Assembly: GCA_937880925.1 (NCBI GenBank)
Contig: CALGGB010000266.1
Span: forward strand, 1-37,563
DNA length: 37,563 nt
Direction: 5' to 3'
Origin: an uncultured Rhodospirillaceae bacterium
Lineage (GTDB): Bacteria > Pseudomonadota > Alphaproteobacteria > SP197
The notes under the pieces are model-generated. The model was not told the origin of the DNA, ran no database searches, and was given only the letters and a program-made list of their open reading frames with translations. Shown one piece after another: positions 16,710-26,437 of the stretch; position 1 is the first letter of the stretch; each line of letters begins with the position of its first letter. The position numbers and the translations under genes were made by a program.

Positions 16710-16867
16710 CATTTCCGCCAAGCCAACTTGGTGATTTCCGAACTGGGTCGGAGTTTGTTAAAGTCTCTCAAACGAGTCGTGGTGGCTCGGGTGATATGGC
16801 CCGCGCAGACGTGACGCAGGTGCCGATCCCTACAGATTGGCCGAGTGGAACATGAGGAGTACTAACG
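16710..16867 (+). other. Intergenic leader before the double-amber ORF
   Basis: No gene is visible here. It carries a small inverted repeat (CCAAG-CCAA-CTTGG, around 16719-16732), which could end the YciI-gene transcript although no T-run follows. Several AT-richer patches are present but I cannot pick a convincing -35/-10 pair. It ends with a good SD, GAGGAG, before the ATG at 16868. Confidence 0.35.
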
Positions 16868-17392
16868 ATGATGCGGATGTTTGCAGGTGCGTTTGCCGCA
16901 CTTTTGCTGGTGGCTTCGCCGGCTATGGCGTAGGTCAGTCCGGAAAACCTGAACGTACAGGCCCAGAATGCCGGTATGAGCTTTGACAGTTCTTCGGATG
17001 CGGAGATTGATGAAGCGCTGACCGCTCAGCTTCAGGCCGACATTCTCGCCAGTTCCGGGGTTGCCGGTGCCGATAGCATTGGCGCACTGACCGATTCGCA
17101 GCTCGCCACCGCGATGGGTACAATCCTGACAAACAATCCGGGCCTGACCGCCAAGTAGGTTACCGCTCTGGTGCGCGCCGCGATCCGGTCGCGTCCGGCC
17201 GGTTCGCCCGGCATCGCGATGATCGCCTATGAAGCAGCTTACGCCCGACCCGACATCGCCAAGGAAATCCAGAATTCGGCGATTTCTGTTGCGCCCGACC
17301 AGCAGCAGCAGATTGTGGCCCAGACGGTTCGTGGTGCCGTGTCCGGCGTCAATGAAGGCCGCTCCGAAGAGACCAACGTCAGCGATAGCTGA
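16868..17392 (+). pseudogene. Secreted helical-repeat-like protein ORF with two in-frame TAG codons
   Basis: Read straight through, this frame gives 174 codons ending in TGA at 17390-17392. AGGAG lies 8 nt before the ATG. Residues 1-21 are a clean signal peptide ending ASPAMA. Codon 22 (16931-16933) is TAG, exactly the position after the predicted signal-peptidase cut, and codon 97 (17156-17158) is TAG again. No other stop or frameshift occurs. Both sites suit glutamine (AMA-Q-VSP, TAK-Q-VTA), and every Gln codon in the ORF is CAG, so each TAG is one C-to-T step away. The second half has a Pro-spaced helical periodicity (VRAAIRSRP, AYEAAYARP, NSAISVAP, then IVAQTVRGAV) that resembles alanine-rich repeats in other proteobacterial secreted proteins. 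I do not recognise a named family. Codon use is less GC-biased than in its neighbours. A strong terminator follows. It is either a young pseudogene or an amber-readthrough gene. Confidence 0.7.
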
Positions 17393-17421
17393 TCGTTCGA
17401 TAAAGATCTTGCATCTTCAAG

Positions 17422-17457
17422 AACCCCCGGCTGGGCAACCTGCCGGGGGTTTTTCTT
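17422..17457 (+). terminator. Intrinsic terminator
   Basis: AACCCCCGGC (17422-17431) pairs with GCCGGGGGTT (17442-17451) around a 10-nt loop, and a T-rich tail (TTTCTTT) follows. This is the best intrinsic terminator in the window. It ends the transcript of the double-amber ORF 30 bp after its TGA and separates it from the EVE-domain gene. Confidence 0.9.
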
Positions 17458-17535
17458 TGCCCGCCAATGGAAATCTCCTGCAGCGGGGCCGGTACCGCGA
17501 CAATGGCAGACGACAAGCTCGGGAGGCAATGTTCC

Positions 17536-17952
17536 ATGGCCTATTGGCTGATGAAGCAGGAACCCAGCGAATGGGGCTGGGGCGATCTGGTTGCCGAAGG
17601 AAGCAGCTTCTGGGACGGCGTGCGCAACCATCAGGCCGCCGCCAACATGCGCAAGATGAAGAAAGGCGATCGCTGTTTCTTCTATCACTCGGTCGATGAG
17701 AAGCAGATCGTGGGCATCATGGAGATCACCCGCGCAGCCTATCCCGATCCAACCGCCGAGCCTGACAGCCCCTGGGTGGTTGTCGACGTCAGACCGCTCA
17801 AGCCGGTAAAGACCCCGGTCACTCTGAAGCAGATCAAGGCCGATCCCCGCTTCGAGGATTTGGCGCTGGTCAGACAGTCACGCCTGTCTGTGGTGCCCGT
17901 CTCGGACGAACACTGGAAGGCCCTTTGCGGCATGGCTGGGGTCAGGGCCTAA
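17536..17952 (+). CDS. EVE-domain protein
   Basis: A 138-residue EVE/PUA-like protein (former DUF55). It begins MAYWLMKQEPSEWGWGDLV and contains WDGVRNHQAAANM, KGDRCFFYHS and IVGIMEITR. Fold relatives bind modified bases in nucleic acids, so a role in recognising modified RNA or DNA is likely but unproven here. Start ATG 17536 is chosen because GGGAGG (17521-17526) precedes it by 9 nt and the protein begins at the family's usual N-terminus. In many alphaproteobacteria the gene follows gpsA and yciI directly; here the double-amber ORF and its terminator separate them. Confidence 0.93.
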   Translation: MAYWLMKQEPSEWGWGDLVAEGSSFWDGVRNHQAAANMRKMKKGDRCFFYHSVDEKQIVGIMEITRAAYPDPTAEPDSPWVVVDVRPLKPVKTPVTLKQIKADPRFEDLALVRQSRLSVVPVSDEHWKALCGMAGVRA

Positions 17953-18004
17953 AGCGACACGGGCCGTTGCGCGATAGGCTGCACGTCAACAATCTCCGCA
18001 AATG

Positions 18005-18050
18005 CACATCTTCATGCGGAACCGCAACGCGGCCCCGCATGAAGAGTGTG
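18005..18050. terminator. Long hairpin between convergent genes
   Basis: TCTTCATGCGG (18009-18019) and CCGCATGAAGA (18035-18045) form a perfect 11-bp stem. CACA (18005-18008) with TGTG (18047-18050) extends it past a one-base bulge. It lies between the ends of the EVE-domain gene and the convergent ThDP-enzyme gene, so a bidirectional transcription end is likely. There is no proper T-run on either side. Confidence 0.45.
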
Positions 18051-18054
18051 TGTC

Positions 18055-19596
18055 TCAGATCATCGCCTCGATCAGGTGCGGGCCCTTGCCGGAAAAGGCC
18101 GCGGCGAGCGCGCGGTTGAACTGCTCGGCGGTCTCGGCGCGCACCGCATCGACGCCCATGCCCTGGGCCATCTTCACGAAGTCCAGGTTCGGCCGGTCGA
18201 GGTCGAACATGTCGTGGGCCTTCGGCCCCGGATTGGCGCCGACATTGCGCAGTTCGCCGTGCAGGATGGCGTAGGTCTGGTTGGCGTAGATCACGGTGAC
18301 GACATCGCAGTTCTCGCGCGCCTGGGTCCACAGGCCCTGGATCGTGTACATCGCCGAACCGTCGCCCACGAGCGAGAGCACCTTGCGGTCCGGGCAGGCG
18401 ACCGAGGCGCCGACCGCCTCGGGAATGCCGCGCCCGATCGAGCCGCCGGTGCCGTAGAGCCAGTCATGGGGCGCACAGCCCTTCGTGAAGGGATGCAGGC
18501 CGCGCCCGCCGGTGATCGATTCGTCCGAGACGATGGCGTTCTCGGGCAGCAGGTTGCCGATCGCGGCCCCCATCGCCTCGATCGTGAGATCGCCGCTCAT
18601 CAGCTCGGGGCGGCCGGCCTCCTGCAGCATGGCCTGGGCGCCGCCGGCGCCGACCTCGTCGGCCAGCCACTCCAGCGCGCCGGTGATGTCGTCCTCCTCG
18701 GTCGCCAGGACATGGGGCTGGCAGCTTTCGGGGATCAGCACGCTGGGCTTGCCGGGGTAGGCAAAGAAGGCGACGGGGACCTTCGCGCCGGCCAGGATGA
18801 TGTGCTTGTACTTGCCGGTGACGGCGAGCGCCTGGTCGACGACATAGGGCATGCGTTCGGCGGTGAATCGCCCGGCGCCGCGCTCCATGCGGCTGGCGGG
18901 AAACTCGCTCATCACCGTCGCACCGGTCTTTGCCGCGATGCGCCCGGCGATCTCCAGCGGGTTGGCGCGCAGGCCGCGATGTCCGAGCAGGATCAGGCAG
19001 GGCTCGCCCGAGCGCAGGGCATCGGCGCAGTCGCGGATCGCACCCTCGCCGACCGAATCGGGCGGGGCGACATCGGGCACCTTGGCGGTGCCTTCGGCCT
19101 CGTTCCAGGCGGTGTCGGCAGGCAGGATGAGCGTGGCGATGCGGCCCGGCGCAGCCTTGGCCTCGGCAATCGCCTGCGCGCCGTCGCGCGCCACCGAAGC
19201 AGCATCCGGCGAGGTCTTCACCCAGTGGGAGACCGGCGCCGCGATGGCCGCAATGTCGGCGGTCAGCGGCGCGTCATGATCGATGTGATAGGTCGCGTGT
19301 TCGCCCACGATGTTGACAATGGGCGTCTTGGCCTTCTTGGCATTGTGCAGGTTGGCGATGCCGTTGCCCAGGCCCGGCCCGGTGTGGAGCAGGGTCGCGG
19401 CGGGCTTGTCCATCATGCGGCCGTAGCCGTCGGCCGCGCCCGTGACGACGCCCTCGAACAGGCCCAGGACACAGCGCATGCCGTCGACCCGGTCGAGCGC
19501 GGCGCAGAAATGCATCTCGGACGTGCCGGGATTGGTGAAACAGACATCGACGTCCCCCTCGACCAGGGTACGCACCAGACTCTCGGCTCCGTTCAT
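18055..19596 (-). CDS. Thiamine-diphosphate enzyme, acetolactate-synthase-like large subunit
   Basis: A 513-residue ThDP enzyme of the acetolactate synthase/benzoylformate decarboxylase superfamily, distinct from the one at 484-2166. The activating glutamate is E48 (GLFEGVVTGAADGYGRM). NPGTSE and HTGPGLGNGIANL form the N-terminal domain, and the C-terminal cofactor motif is VGDGSAMYTIQGL followed by IYANQTYAIL. Members are commonly labelled acetolactate synthase but lack proof of that activity, and no small subunit is adjacent. GGAGG lies just upstream of the ATG. It follows the creatininase-family gene on the same strand by 71 bp, so the two probably form an operon; a shared catabolic substrate is a fair guess. 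Confidence 0.87.
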   Translation of the reverse strand: MNGAESLVRTLVEGDVDVCFTNPGTSEMHFCAALDRVDGMRCVLGLFEGVVTGAADGYGRMMDKPAATLLHTGPGLGNGIANLHNAKKAKTPIVNIVGEHATYHIDHDAPLTADIAAIAAPVSHWVKTSPDAASVARDGAQAIAEAKAAPGRIATLILPADTAWNEAEGTAKVPDVAPPDSVGEGAIRDCADALRSGEPCLILLGHRGLRANPLEIAGRIAAKTGATVMSEFPASRMERGAGRFTAERMPYVVDQALAVTGKYKHIILAGAKVPVAFFAYPGKPSVLIPESCQPHVLATEEDDITGALEWLADEVGAGGAQAMLQEAGRPELMSGDLTIEAMGAAIGNLLPENAIVSDESITGGRGLHPFTKGCAPHDWLYGTGGSIGRGIPEAVGASVACPDRKVLSLVGDGSAMYTIQGLWTQARENCDVVTVIYANQTYAILHGELRNVGANPGPKAHDMFDLDRPNLDFVKMAQGMGVDAVRAETAEQFNRALAAAFSGKGPHLIEAMI

Positions 19597-19667
19597 GCTT
19601 CCTCCGCTTGGTTGGGCGCGACCTTAACGGCTCGCGCCGCGCCGTGCAGCCCTGTTGTGAGCTTTCC

Positions 19668-20414
19668 TTACACGGCTTCCAGAAAGTTCCGGTAGTTCTC
19701 GGCGAGATCCGCCACGGCAGCATCGTGGAAGCGTTTGCCGTGCTCGGGCGTGGAGAGCGACGGCAGACTTCCGATGCGCCCGTCGGGGTAGCGGCGGCGG
19801 TAGTCGTCGGCGTCGTGAATGCCGCTGTATTCTGGCGCCCGGCCGTCGAAATTCACCCGCTTGATGGCTTGCGGGTAGGCATACTGCGTCACCGAGACCT
19901 CGCTGCAGGTCGCGTGCTGGCCTTCGTCGTCGCCATAGAGTTCGGCCTGCAGTTTCTTCACGCCCTTGCCGTCCCACCAGTTGGCGAGCCGGCAGCGGAT
20001 CGGGCGTGGCGCCTCGCGCACCAGCATGGAGACATCCGAGTGGATTTCGGCGAAGGCGGCGTTCGCCGTGGCGATGTTGCCGCCATGGCCGTTGAGGAAA
20101 TAGAAGCGGTCGAAACCGTGGCGCGACAGGCTGACCACATAGTCGCGCATCAGCGCGATCAGGGTGGAGGGCCGCAGGCACATCGAACCTGCAAACGCCA
20201 GGTGATGCTGGGCGATGCCGACCGAGATCGTGGGTGCGATCAGGGCGCCCGCCGCCTCGCCCAGGCTGCGTGCGATGACCTCCGGGCAGATCGCATCGGT
20301 GCCGATCAGGCCGTTGGGCCCGTGCTGCTCGGCCGAACCGATGGGGATGACAATGCCCGTGGAGCCTTCGAGATAACGCTCGACCTCCTGCCAGGTGGAA
20401 AGCTGAAGCTGCAT
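19668..20414 (-). CDS. Creatininase-family amidohydrolase
   Basis: A 248-residue member of PF02633. Metal-ligand residues stand where expected: E29 and H31 in GSAEQHGPNG, D40 in GTDA, and H110 in FLNGHGGN. The family includes creatinine amidohydrolase and the mycofactocin and FAPy-type deformylases; the substrate here is not determined. I start at ATG 20414, with AAGGAA 8 nt upstream and the usual N-terminus. A longer frame to 20708 is antisense to the thioesterase gene. The gene is divergent from the thioesterase gene across a 126-bp gap. Confidence 0.87.
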   Translation of the reverse strand: MQLQLSTWQEVERYLEGSTGIVIPIGSAEQHGPNGLIGTDAICPEVIARSLGEAAGALIAPTISVGIAQHHLAFAGSMCLRPSTLIALMRDYVVSLSRHGFDRFYFLNGHGGNIATANAAFAEIHSDVSMLVREAPRPIRCRLANWWDGKGVKKLQAELYGDDEGQHATCSEVSVTQYAYPQAIKRVNFDGRAPEYSGIHDADDYRRRYPDGRIGSLPSLSTPEHGKRFHDAAVADLAENYRNFLEAV

Positions 20415-20540
20415 CGTGTGTTCCTTGCCCTGTTTGGTTGCCTCCAAGGCTAGTGGATTTTGCCGCGCGACGAACCCCGCCCCTGTGTTATCCCACCAGC
20501 CATGGTTGGCCCCGCACGCACCGAAAAAGGAAACACGCCG

Positions 20541-20966
20541 ATGCAGGATACGGCAGGCGACGCCATGCCCGAGGGTTTCGTCATCATCGATCCCGACGAT
20601 CCCTTCGAGATGTACGCCGGGCCCTTCTACGCCCGCGACGAGGGTGAGGCGCGGATCTACGGCTTCCGCGTCAAGCCGCACCACGCCAACGCCGGGGGCG
20701 CAATCCACGGCGGTGTGCTGATGAGCTTTGCTGACTTCGCCCTGTGCGCCGAAGCGGTGCGCAAGGCCCCGGGAGAGGTACCGGTGACGATCTCGCTCAA
20801 CGCCGACTTCACCGCCCCAGCCCAGGTCGGCGAGCTGGTGACCGCGCGCATCGATACCCTGCGCACCACCCGCTCCTTCTCCTTCGTACGCGGCGAGCTG
20901 ACGGTGGGCGACCGCGTCGTCCTGGGCTGCAGCGGCGTCATCAAGCGCGTCCGCCGGGAGGGCTGA
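20541..20966 (+). CDS. Hotdog-fold thioesterase (PaaI family)
   Basis: A 141-residue hotdog protein. The diagnostic helix motif AGGAIHGGVLMSFAD (HGG at 56-58, Asp at 65) matches PaaI-type acyl-CoA thioesterases. The C-terminal strands TISLNADFTAPAQVGE and FSFVRGELTVGDRVV are typical. ATG 20541 is chosen for the AAAGGAAA seven bases upstream; earlier in-frame ATGs lack an SD. The acyl-CoA substrate is unknown. Its stop faces the serine hydrolase gene with 11 bp between. Confidence 0.88.
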   Translation: MQDTAGDAMPEGFVIIDPDDPFEMYAGPFYARDEGEARIYGFRVKPHHANAGGAIHGGVLMSFADFALCAEAVRKAPGEVPVTISLNADFTAPAQVGELVTARIDTLRTTRSFSFVRGELTVGDRVVLGCSGVIKRVRREG

Positions 20967-20977
20967 CGCGCGACAGA

Positions 20978-22141
20978 TCAGAGCAGGTTGAGGATTTCCT
21001 CTCCAACCGCGATGACCTCTGGCAGATAGGACGGGTCGTCACCGTGCAGGGTTTCGAGCACACTGAAAAAGTCGAACACAGCCTCCTTGTCAGGTCTCAC
21101 CATCAGGTATTGCCCGGCGAAGCCGCCGTGCCCGATCATCGTGCCGTCGGTATAGATCTGATTGTGATAGCGCTGGCCCTTACGCGGCTCGGGGTAGTCG
21201 GTCCCGCCTGACCGCATGGTCTCGCGCAAGAAGGTCTCGTCGCCGACCGGCTTGCCGTCCACACCCATGCCCCAGCGCGCGTGAAGCAGGCCGAACCGCG
21301 CCAGGTCGCGTAGCGTGAGGCTGCCGCCGCCGCTCAGGATCGGAACGAAGTCGCAGTCGAGCGACATGTGGAAGGCGCGCTCGAGACCCGCACCCTCGGC
21401 GATATCCTTGAGATGGCACTTCAGGTCCCGGCCACTGACACGCTCGGCAATCCATGCGGCGACATCGGTATCGGGTGACTTGTAGCAGGTCTGGTTGTCT
21501 GGGTTGGTCGTGCCGTCGTCGGCCAGCGTCGCGATGAACGCTCGCAGGCTCATCTCCTCTTCACCCTCGGGCGGCAGGCGCCATCCCATCGAGATCTCCT
21601 GCCTGCTGTAGCCGGTGCGCTCGCCCGGTCCGGGGGGAGACTCGTAGGGCGTCGAGTAGTCCTCGTCGAAATTGTTCATGACGTTCATGTCCAGCACCTG
21701 CTGGACCGTCGCGCCACGATAGCCGCTGCCGATCTCCGGCAGGTGCTCCTCGACCCTGCTCTCCAGATCGATCAGGCCGTCGGCCACCAGACGACCGTAG
21801 ATCAGGTTCAGGGTCGTCTTCGTGATGGACTGGATCGAATGCAGCATGTCGGGGCCGAAATCCGGGGCGTAGCGCTCGAACAGGATGTCCTGACCCTGCA
21901 CCACGATCATGCCATCGAACATGCCGTTGGCGACGAGCCGCTGGACGTCGGGCCGCGCTCCGATCTGACGGATCGTACGTGTGCGGAGCGGCAGTATCCG
22001 GCTCGATCTCACGCTGAAGCCATAGCGGTTCAGCCAATGGATGTTACGAAATCCCCATCGGCGGCTTTCGGGACGGTTCCATCGGGTCAGCCGATCCTCG
22101 TCGACACACAGGTCGGGATGACGCACAGCTTGGGTATCCAC
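20978..22141 (-). CDS. Beta-lactamase-fold serine hydrolase (class C / NylB-like)
   Basis: About 387 residues. The catalytic S-x-x-K is SITK (S105, K108) in MLHSIQSITKTTLNLIYG. The second-motif tyrosine is probably in CYKSPDTDVAAWIAERVSG, and the C-terminal third motif is around MIGHGGFAGQY. This layout fits the class C beta-lactamase-related esterase and amide hydrolases, including 6-aminohexanoate-dimer hydrolase, rather than antibiotic beta-lactamases. No signal peptide is seen. I start at GTG 22141, with AAAGGA 9 nt upstream; a frame extending to 22321 overlaps the binding-protein gene and reads as its shadow. It follows the binding-protein gene by 76 bp on the same strand and is probably co-transcribed. 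Confidence 0.82.
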   Translation of the reverse strand: MDTQAVRHPDLCVDEDRLTRWNRPESRRWGFRNIHWLNRYGFSVRSSRILPLRTRTIRQIGARPDVQRLVANGMFDGMIVVQGQDILFERYAPDFGPDMLHSIQSITKTTLNLIYGRLVADGLIDLESRVEEHLPEIGSGYRGATVQQVLDMNVMNNFDEDYSTPYESPPGPGERTGYSRQEISMGWRLPPEGEEEMSLRAFIATLADDGTTNPDNQTCYKSPDTDVAAWIAERVSGRDLKCHLKDIAEGAGLERAFHMSLDCDFVPILSGGGSLTLRDLARFGLLHARWGMGVDGKPVGDETFLRETMRSGGTDYPEPRKGQRYHNQIYTDGTMIGHGGFAGQYLMVRPDKEAVFDFFSVLETLHGDDPSYLPEVIAVGEEILNLL

Positions 22142-22217
22142 GGCACAAGATCCTTTAGACAACGATGCGGTTACCGGCGCATCGGTACGCCGGTCCGAAT
22201 GCCCTTGACAACTCGGC

Positions 22218-23339
22218 CTAGAGGCCGGCGTAGACCTCTTCCCATAGCGTGTAGATCTTCTGGTCGATCGCGGGGTCGGTCGTGGTCGGGAAGGTCGTCT
22301 CTGAGATGAGCTTTTCGGCATTGCTGTAGCCGAAGAGCTCGAGAACAGCCGGATCGGCCATCTGGTAGGATCTTCTGTTGCTGTGTCCGTAGCCGTAGGT
22401 CTCGATCAGGAAAACACCGGATTCCGGGTCGAGCCAGGCGTCGATGAAGTCGTGGGCCAGGGCCTCGTCGCCATCTCCCGTGTTGACCCGGACGATGCCG
22501 CAGGCCCAGCCCAATGCGCCTTCCTTCGGCGCCGCGAAGGCGACGGGGACGTCCTGCTCCAGGAGATTCAGAAGCGACGAGTTCCATGCATAAGCCATGG
22601 CACACTCGCCGTTGGCGATGGCCTGCTCCATGTCCGTCTGGCTCTCCCAGTAGAAACGGACCAGAGGCCGCTGGGCGCGCACCATCGCTCCGGCTTCTGC
22701 AATCTGCTCGTCGGTCGGCTCGAAGAGGTCGTAGCCAAGCACGGCCAGCGCCATGGTGATGTTGACGTAGGTGCCGCGGGCGCAGATGCGGCCCTCGTAG
22801 GCCTCGTCGAACATCATCGCCCAGGTCTCTTCCCCGTCGTAGAGGTCGGTGCGGTAGAGGATGGACGAGAGCCCGAGGTCGATCACGGCCATGTACTGTT
22901 CGCCGTCGATTCGCCCGCCGTCGATGTCGCGCAACTCCGGGAAGACGTCCGGCCAGTTGCTGAGCCTCGAGGTGTCGATGGGCAGCAGGACACCGGCGTC
23001 GTACCAGCGGCGCACGTCGTCGGGGCAGGGATGGGAAAGATCGGCCGGGAAGCCCGCACGAATCTTCTGCAACCCGTCTTCGGCGGAAGCGAAGAGCGTG
23101 ATGTTGGGTTCGCCGTGATTGTCGACGAAGCGCTGGAACAGGTCCGGCAGTTCATAGCCCGACCACGTCAAATGGGTGATCATCGTGCCGTCTGCGGCGC
23201 GGGCGCCGCTGTTGAGCGCCGTCGATGCCGGAACGAGCCCCGCCGCCGCCGAGGCGGCCATGAACTCGCGGCGGCCGATCCTGCCGTTGACGAGTTGGCT
23301 GTGCAGCCTGTCCACATTGGGTTTCCTCAGCACGTGCAT
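22218..23339 (-). CDS. Tat-exported extracellular solute-binding protein (PotD-like)
   Basis: A 373-residue periplasmic binding protein of the spermidine/putrescine type. A Tat signal is clear: GRREFMAASAAAGLV with the twin Arg at 23-24 and likely cleavage near ARA-AD (about 48). Mature motifs include DVRRWYDAGVLLPID, YMAVIDLGLSSILYRTDL, GECAMAYAWNSSLLNLL and GIVRVNTGDGDEALAHDFIDAWL, which follow PotD and PotF. Start ATG 23339 has GGAGG 7 nt upstream. No permease or ATPase gene lies in the window, so it is an orphan that may serve a transporter elsewhere or a sensing role. It ends in TAG. It faces the XRE regulator gene across 216 bp filled with inverted repeats. Confidence 0.88.
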   Translation of the reverse strand: MHVLRKPNVDRLHSQLVNGRIGRREFMAASAAAGLVPASTALNSGARAADGTMITHLTWSGYELPDLFQRFVDNHGEPNITLFASAEDGLQKIRAGFPADLSHPCPDDVRRWYDAGVLLPIDTSRLSNWPDVFPELRDIDGGRIDGEQYMAVIDLGLSSILYRTDLYDGEETWAMMFDEAYEGRICARGTYVNITMALAVLGYDLFEPTDEQIAEAGAMVRAQRPLVRFYWESQTDMEQAIANGECAMAYAWNSSLLNLLEQDVPVAFAAPKEGALGWACGIVRVNTGDGDEALAHDFIDAWLDPESGVFLIETYGYGHSNRRSYQMADPAVLELFGYSNAEKLISETTFPTTTDPAIDQKIYTLWEEVYAGL

Positions 23340-23422
23340 GGTCGTCCCTCCCCTTCGACGGAGCGGGCCCCTCCGGGCCGCTGACAGACAGACGAACATG
23401 TGAGCCTGTCGCGTTTCCGCAT

Positions 23423-23484
23423 CGATCTCGCGCGCAGGCTGACGCGAGATCGGGACGAAACAGCGTCAACTCGCGTCAGCTGAC
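23423..23484. promoter_or_regulatory. Nested inverted repeats, likely operator for the XRE regulator
   Basis: Three overlapping symmetric elements lie in the divergent gap. CGATCTCGCG (23423-23432) pairs with CGCGAGATCG (23443-23452), with flanking GTTTC and GAAAC (23413-23417, 23457-23461) extending the symmetry. GCTGACGCGAG (23438-23448) pairs with CTCGCGTCAGC (23470-23480). GTCAGCTGAC (23475-23484) is a perfect palindrome. The elements share half-sites, so alternative pairings compete. Binding by the adjacent HTH protein is inference. Confidence 0.55.
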
Positions 23485-23555
23485 AGCGAGACGGAGCGTA
23501 TGGGACATGCGAAGCTGGCACGTGTGGCTAAACCGACAGAGGCGCGCTCCCCGGA

Positions 23556-24374
23556 ATGCCAGTCGAGGACATCCCGCAGAACCTGAGGCTGCTTTGCAGC
23601 TACGCCCGTTCCGTATCCGAGGTGTGCCGAAGGTCCGGCATCAACCGGCAGCAGTTCAACCGCTATCTCACCGGCGAGTCCCGCCCCTCACTCAAGACGG
23701 TCCGCCGGCTTTGCGACTTCTTCGGGCTTGACGACCACGAACTGTTTCTCGGCCAAGGTGAGTTCCGTCAGCTCATCAAGGTGCGACCGGTTCGCCCAGG
23801 TGCCAACCGCGATCCCACCCGCGAGTTCCTTGATGCGCTCCAGCCCCGGGTCGACGGCCACATCCGCGATGCCTACAAGTATCTGGGATTCTACTTCAGC
23901 TACTTCCGCTCCAGCCGCCACCCCGAGTTCATCTATCGCAACCTGGTTCAGATCAGAGAGGACGATGGGGCCCTCGTCAGTAAGCAGGTCAACCGGCTCT
24001 CGGGCGACAACGTAGGATTGCCGCGTTGGCTCAGGTTTACCGGCATCGTCTATGGCGCCGGCGACCGCATCGTGGTGACCGAACGCGAGCCGAGAGCGGG
24101 AAACTCCATCTGGCACACGGTGCTCTTCACGACGGACTACGACCGCCCATCGCACCTTGTGGGGCTTCTCCTGGGTGTCACGCCCGAGGTGGCGCACCAG
24201 ATCATCTGTTACCGGACGATCTGGGAGTATCTGGGCCCCTCGGTTCAACTCAAGGAGTGCCTTCGGCGTTGCGGTCGCCTCCCGGCGACCGAACCTGGAA
24301 TCTCGAGCTACGTCCTGCACTGCACGTCAAATGACGCGGGCGACGCGAGCGGTATTCTGCAGCCGCGCTTCTAG
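23556..24374 (+). CDS. XRE-family HTH transcriptional regulator with unknown C-terminal domain
   Basis: 272 residues. A Cro/CI-type helix-turn-helix occupies about 18-58 (SVSEVCRRSGINRQQFNRYL, then SLKTVRRLCDFFGL). The remaining 200 residues form an aromatic-rich domain (YKYLGFYFSYFRSSRHPEFIYR, WLRFTGIVYGAGDRIVV, IWHTVLFTTDYDRPSHLVGLLLG) that I do not recognise. It may sense a ligand or mediate oligomerisation. The ATG at 23556 has no strong SD and no better start is in frame. Its divergent position to the binding-protein and hydrolase pair suggests it controls them. It ends in TAG, 119 bp before acs. Confidence 0.85.
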   Translation: MPVEDIPQNLRLLCSYARSVSEVCRRSGINRQQFNRYLTGESRPSLKTVRRLCDFFGLDDHELFLGQGEFRQLIKVRPVRPGANRDPTREFLDALQPRVDGHIRDAYKYLGFYFSYFRSSRHPEFIYRNLVQIREDDGALVSKQVNRLSGDNVGLPRWLRFTGIVYGAGDRIVVTEREPRAGNSIWHTVLFTTDYDRPSHLVGLLLGVTPEVAHQIICYRTIWEYLGPSVQLKECLRRCGRLPATEPGISSYVLHCTSNDAGDASGILQPRF

Positions 24375-24493
24375 AACGCGATTCGGAATCCGGGCTCGGC
24401 GGCCGGATCGCTTGCACCGGGACGTGCTTCTGGCAAGACTCGGCCGACAAGGGTACAGCGATGTCGAGGCAATTCGACGAGGGAGACTGATCC

Positions 24494-26434
<1,941 letters not shown>

Positions 26435-26437
26435 ACG

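Noticed and set aside
18046-19695. A 549-codon open frame opposite the second ThDP enzyme
   Set aside because: A shadow of the minus-strand gene, whose motifs and SD are clear.
22142-22321. A 60-codon N-terminal extension of the serine hydrolase
   Set aside because: It overlaps the end of the binding-protein gene, is Arg/Ser-rich without family similarity, and GTG 22141 has a proper SD.
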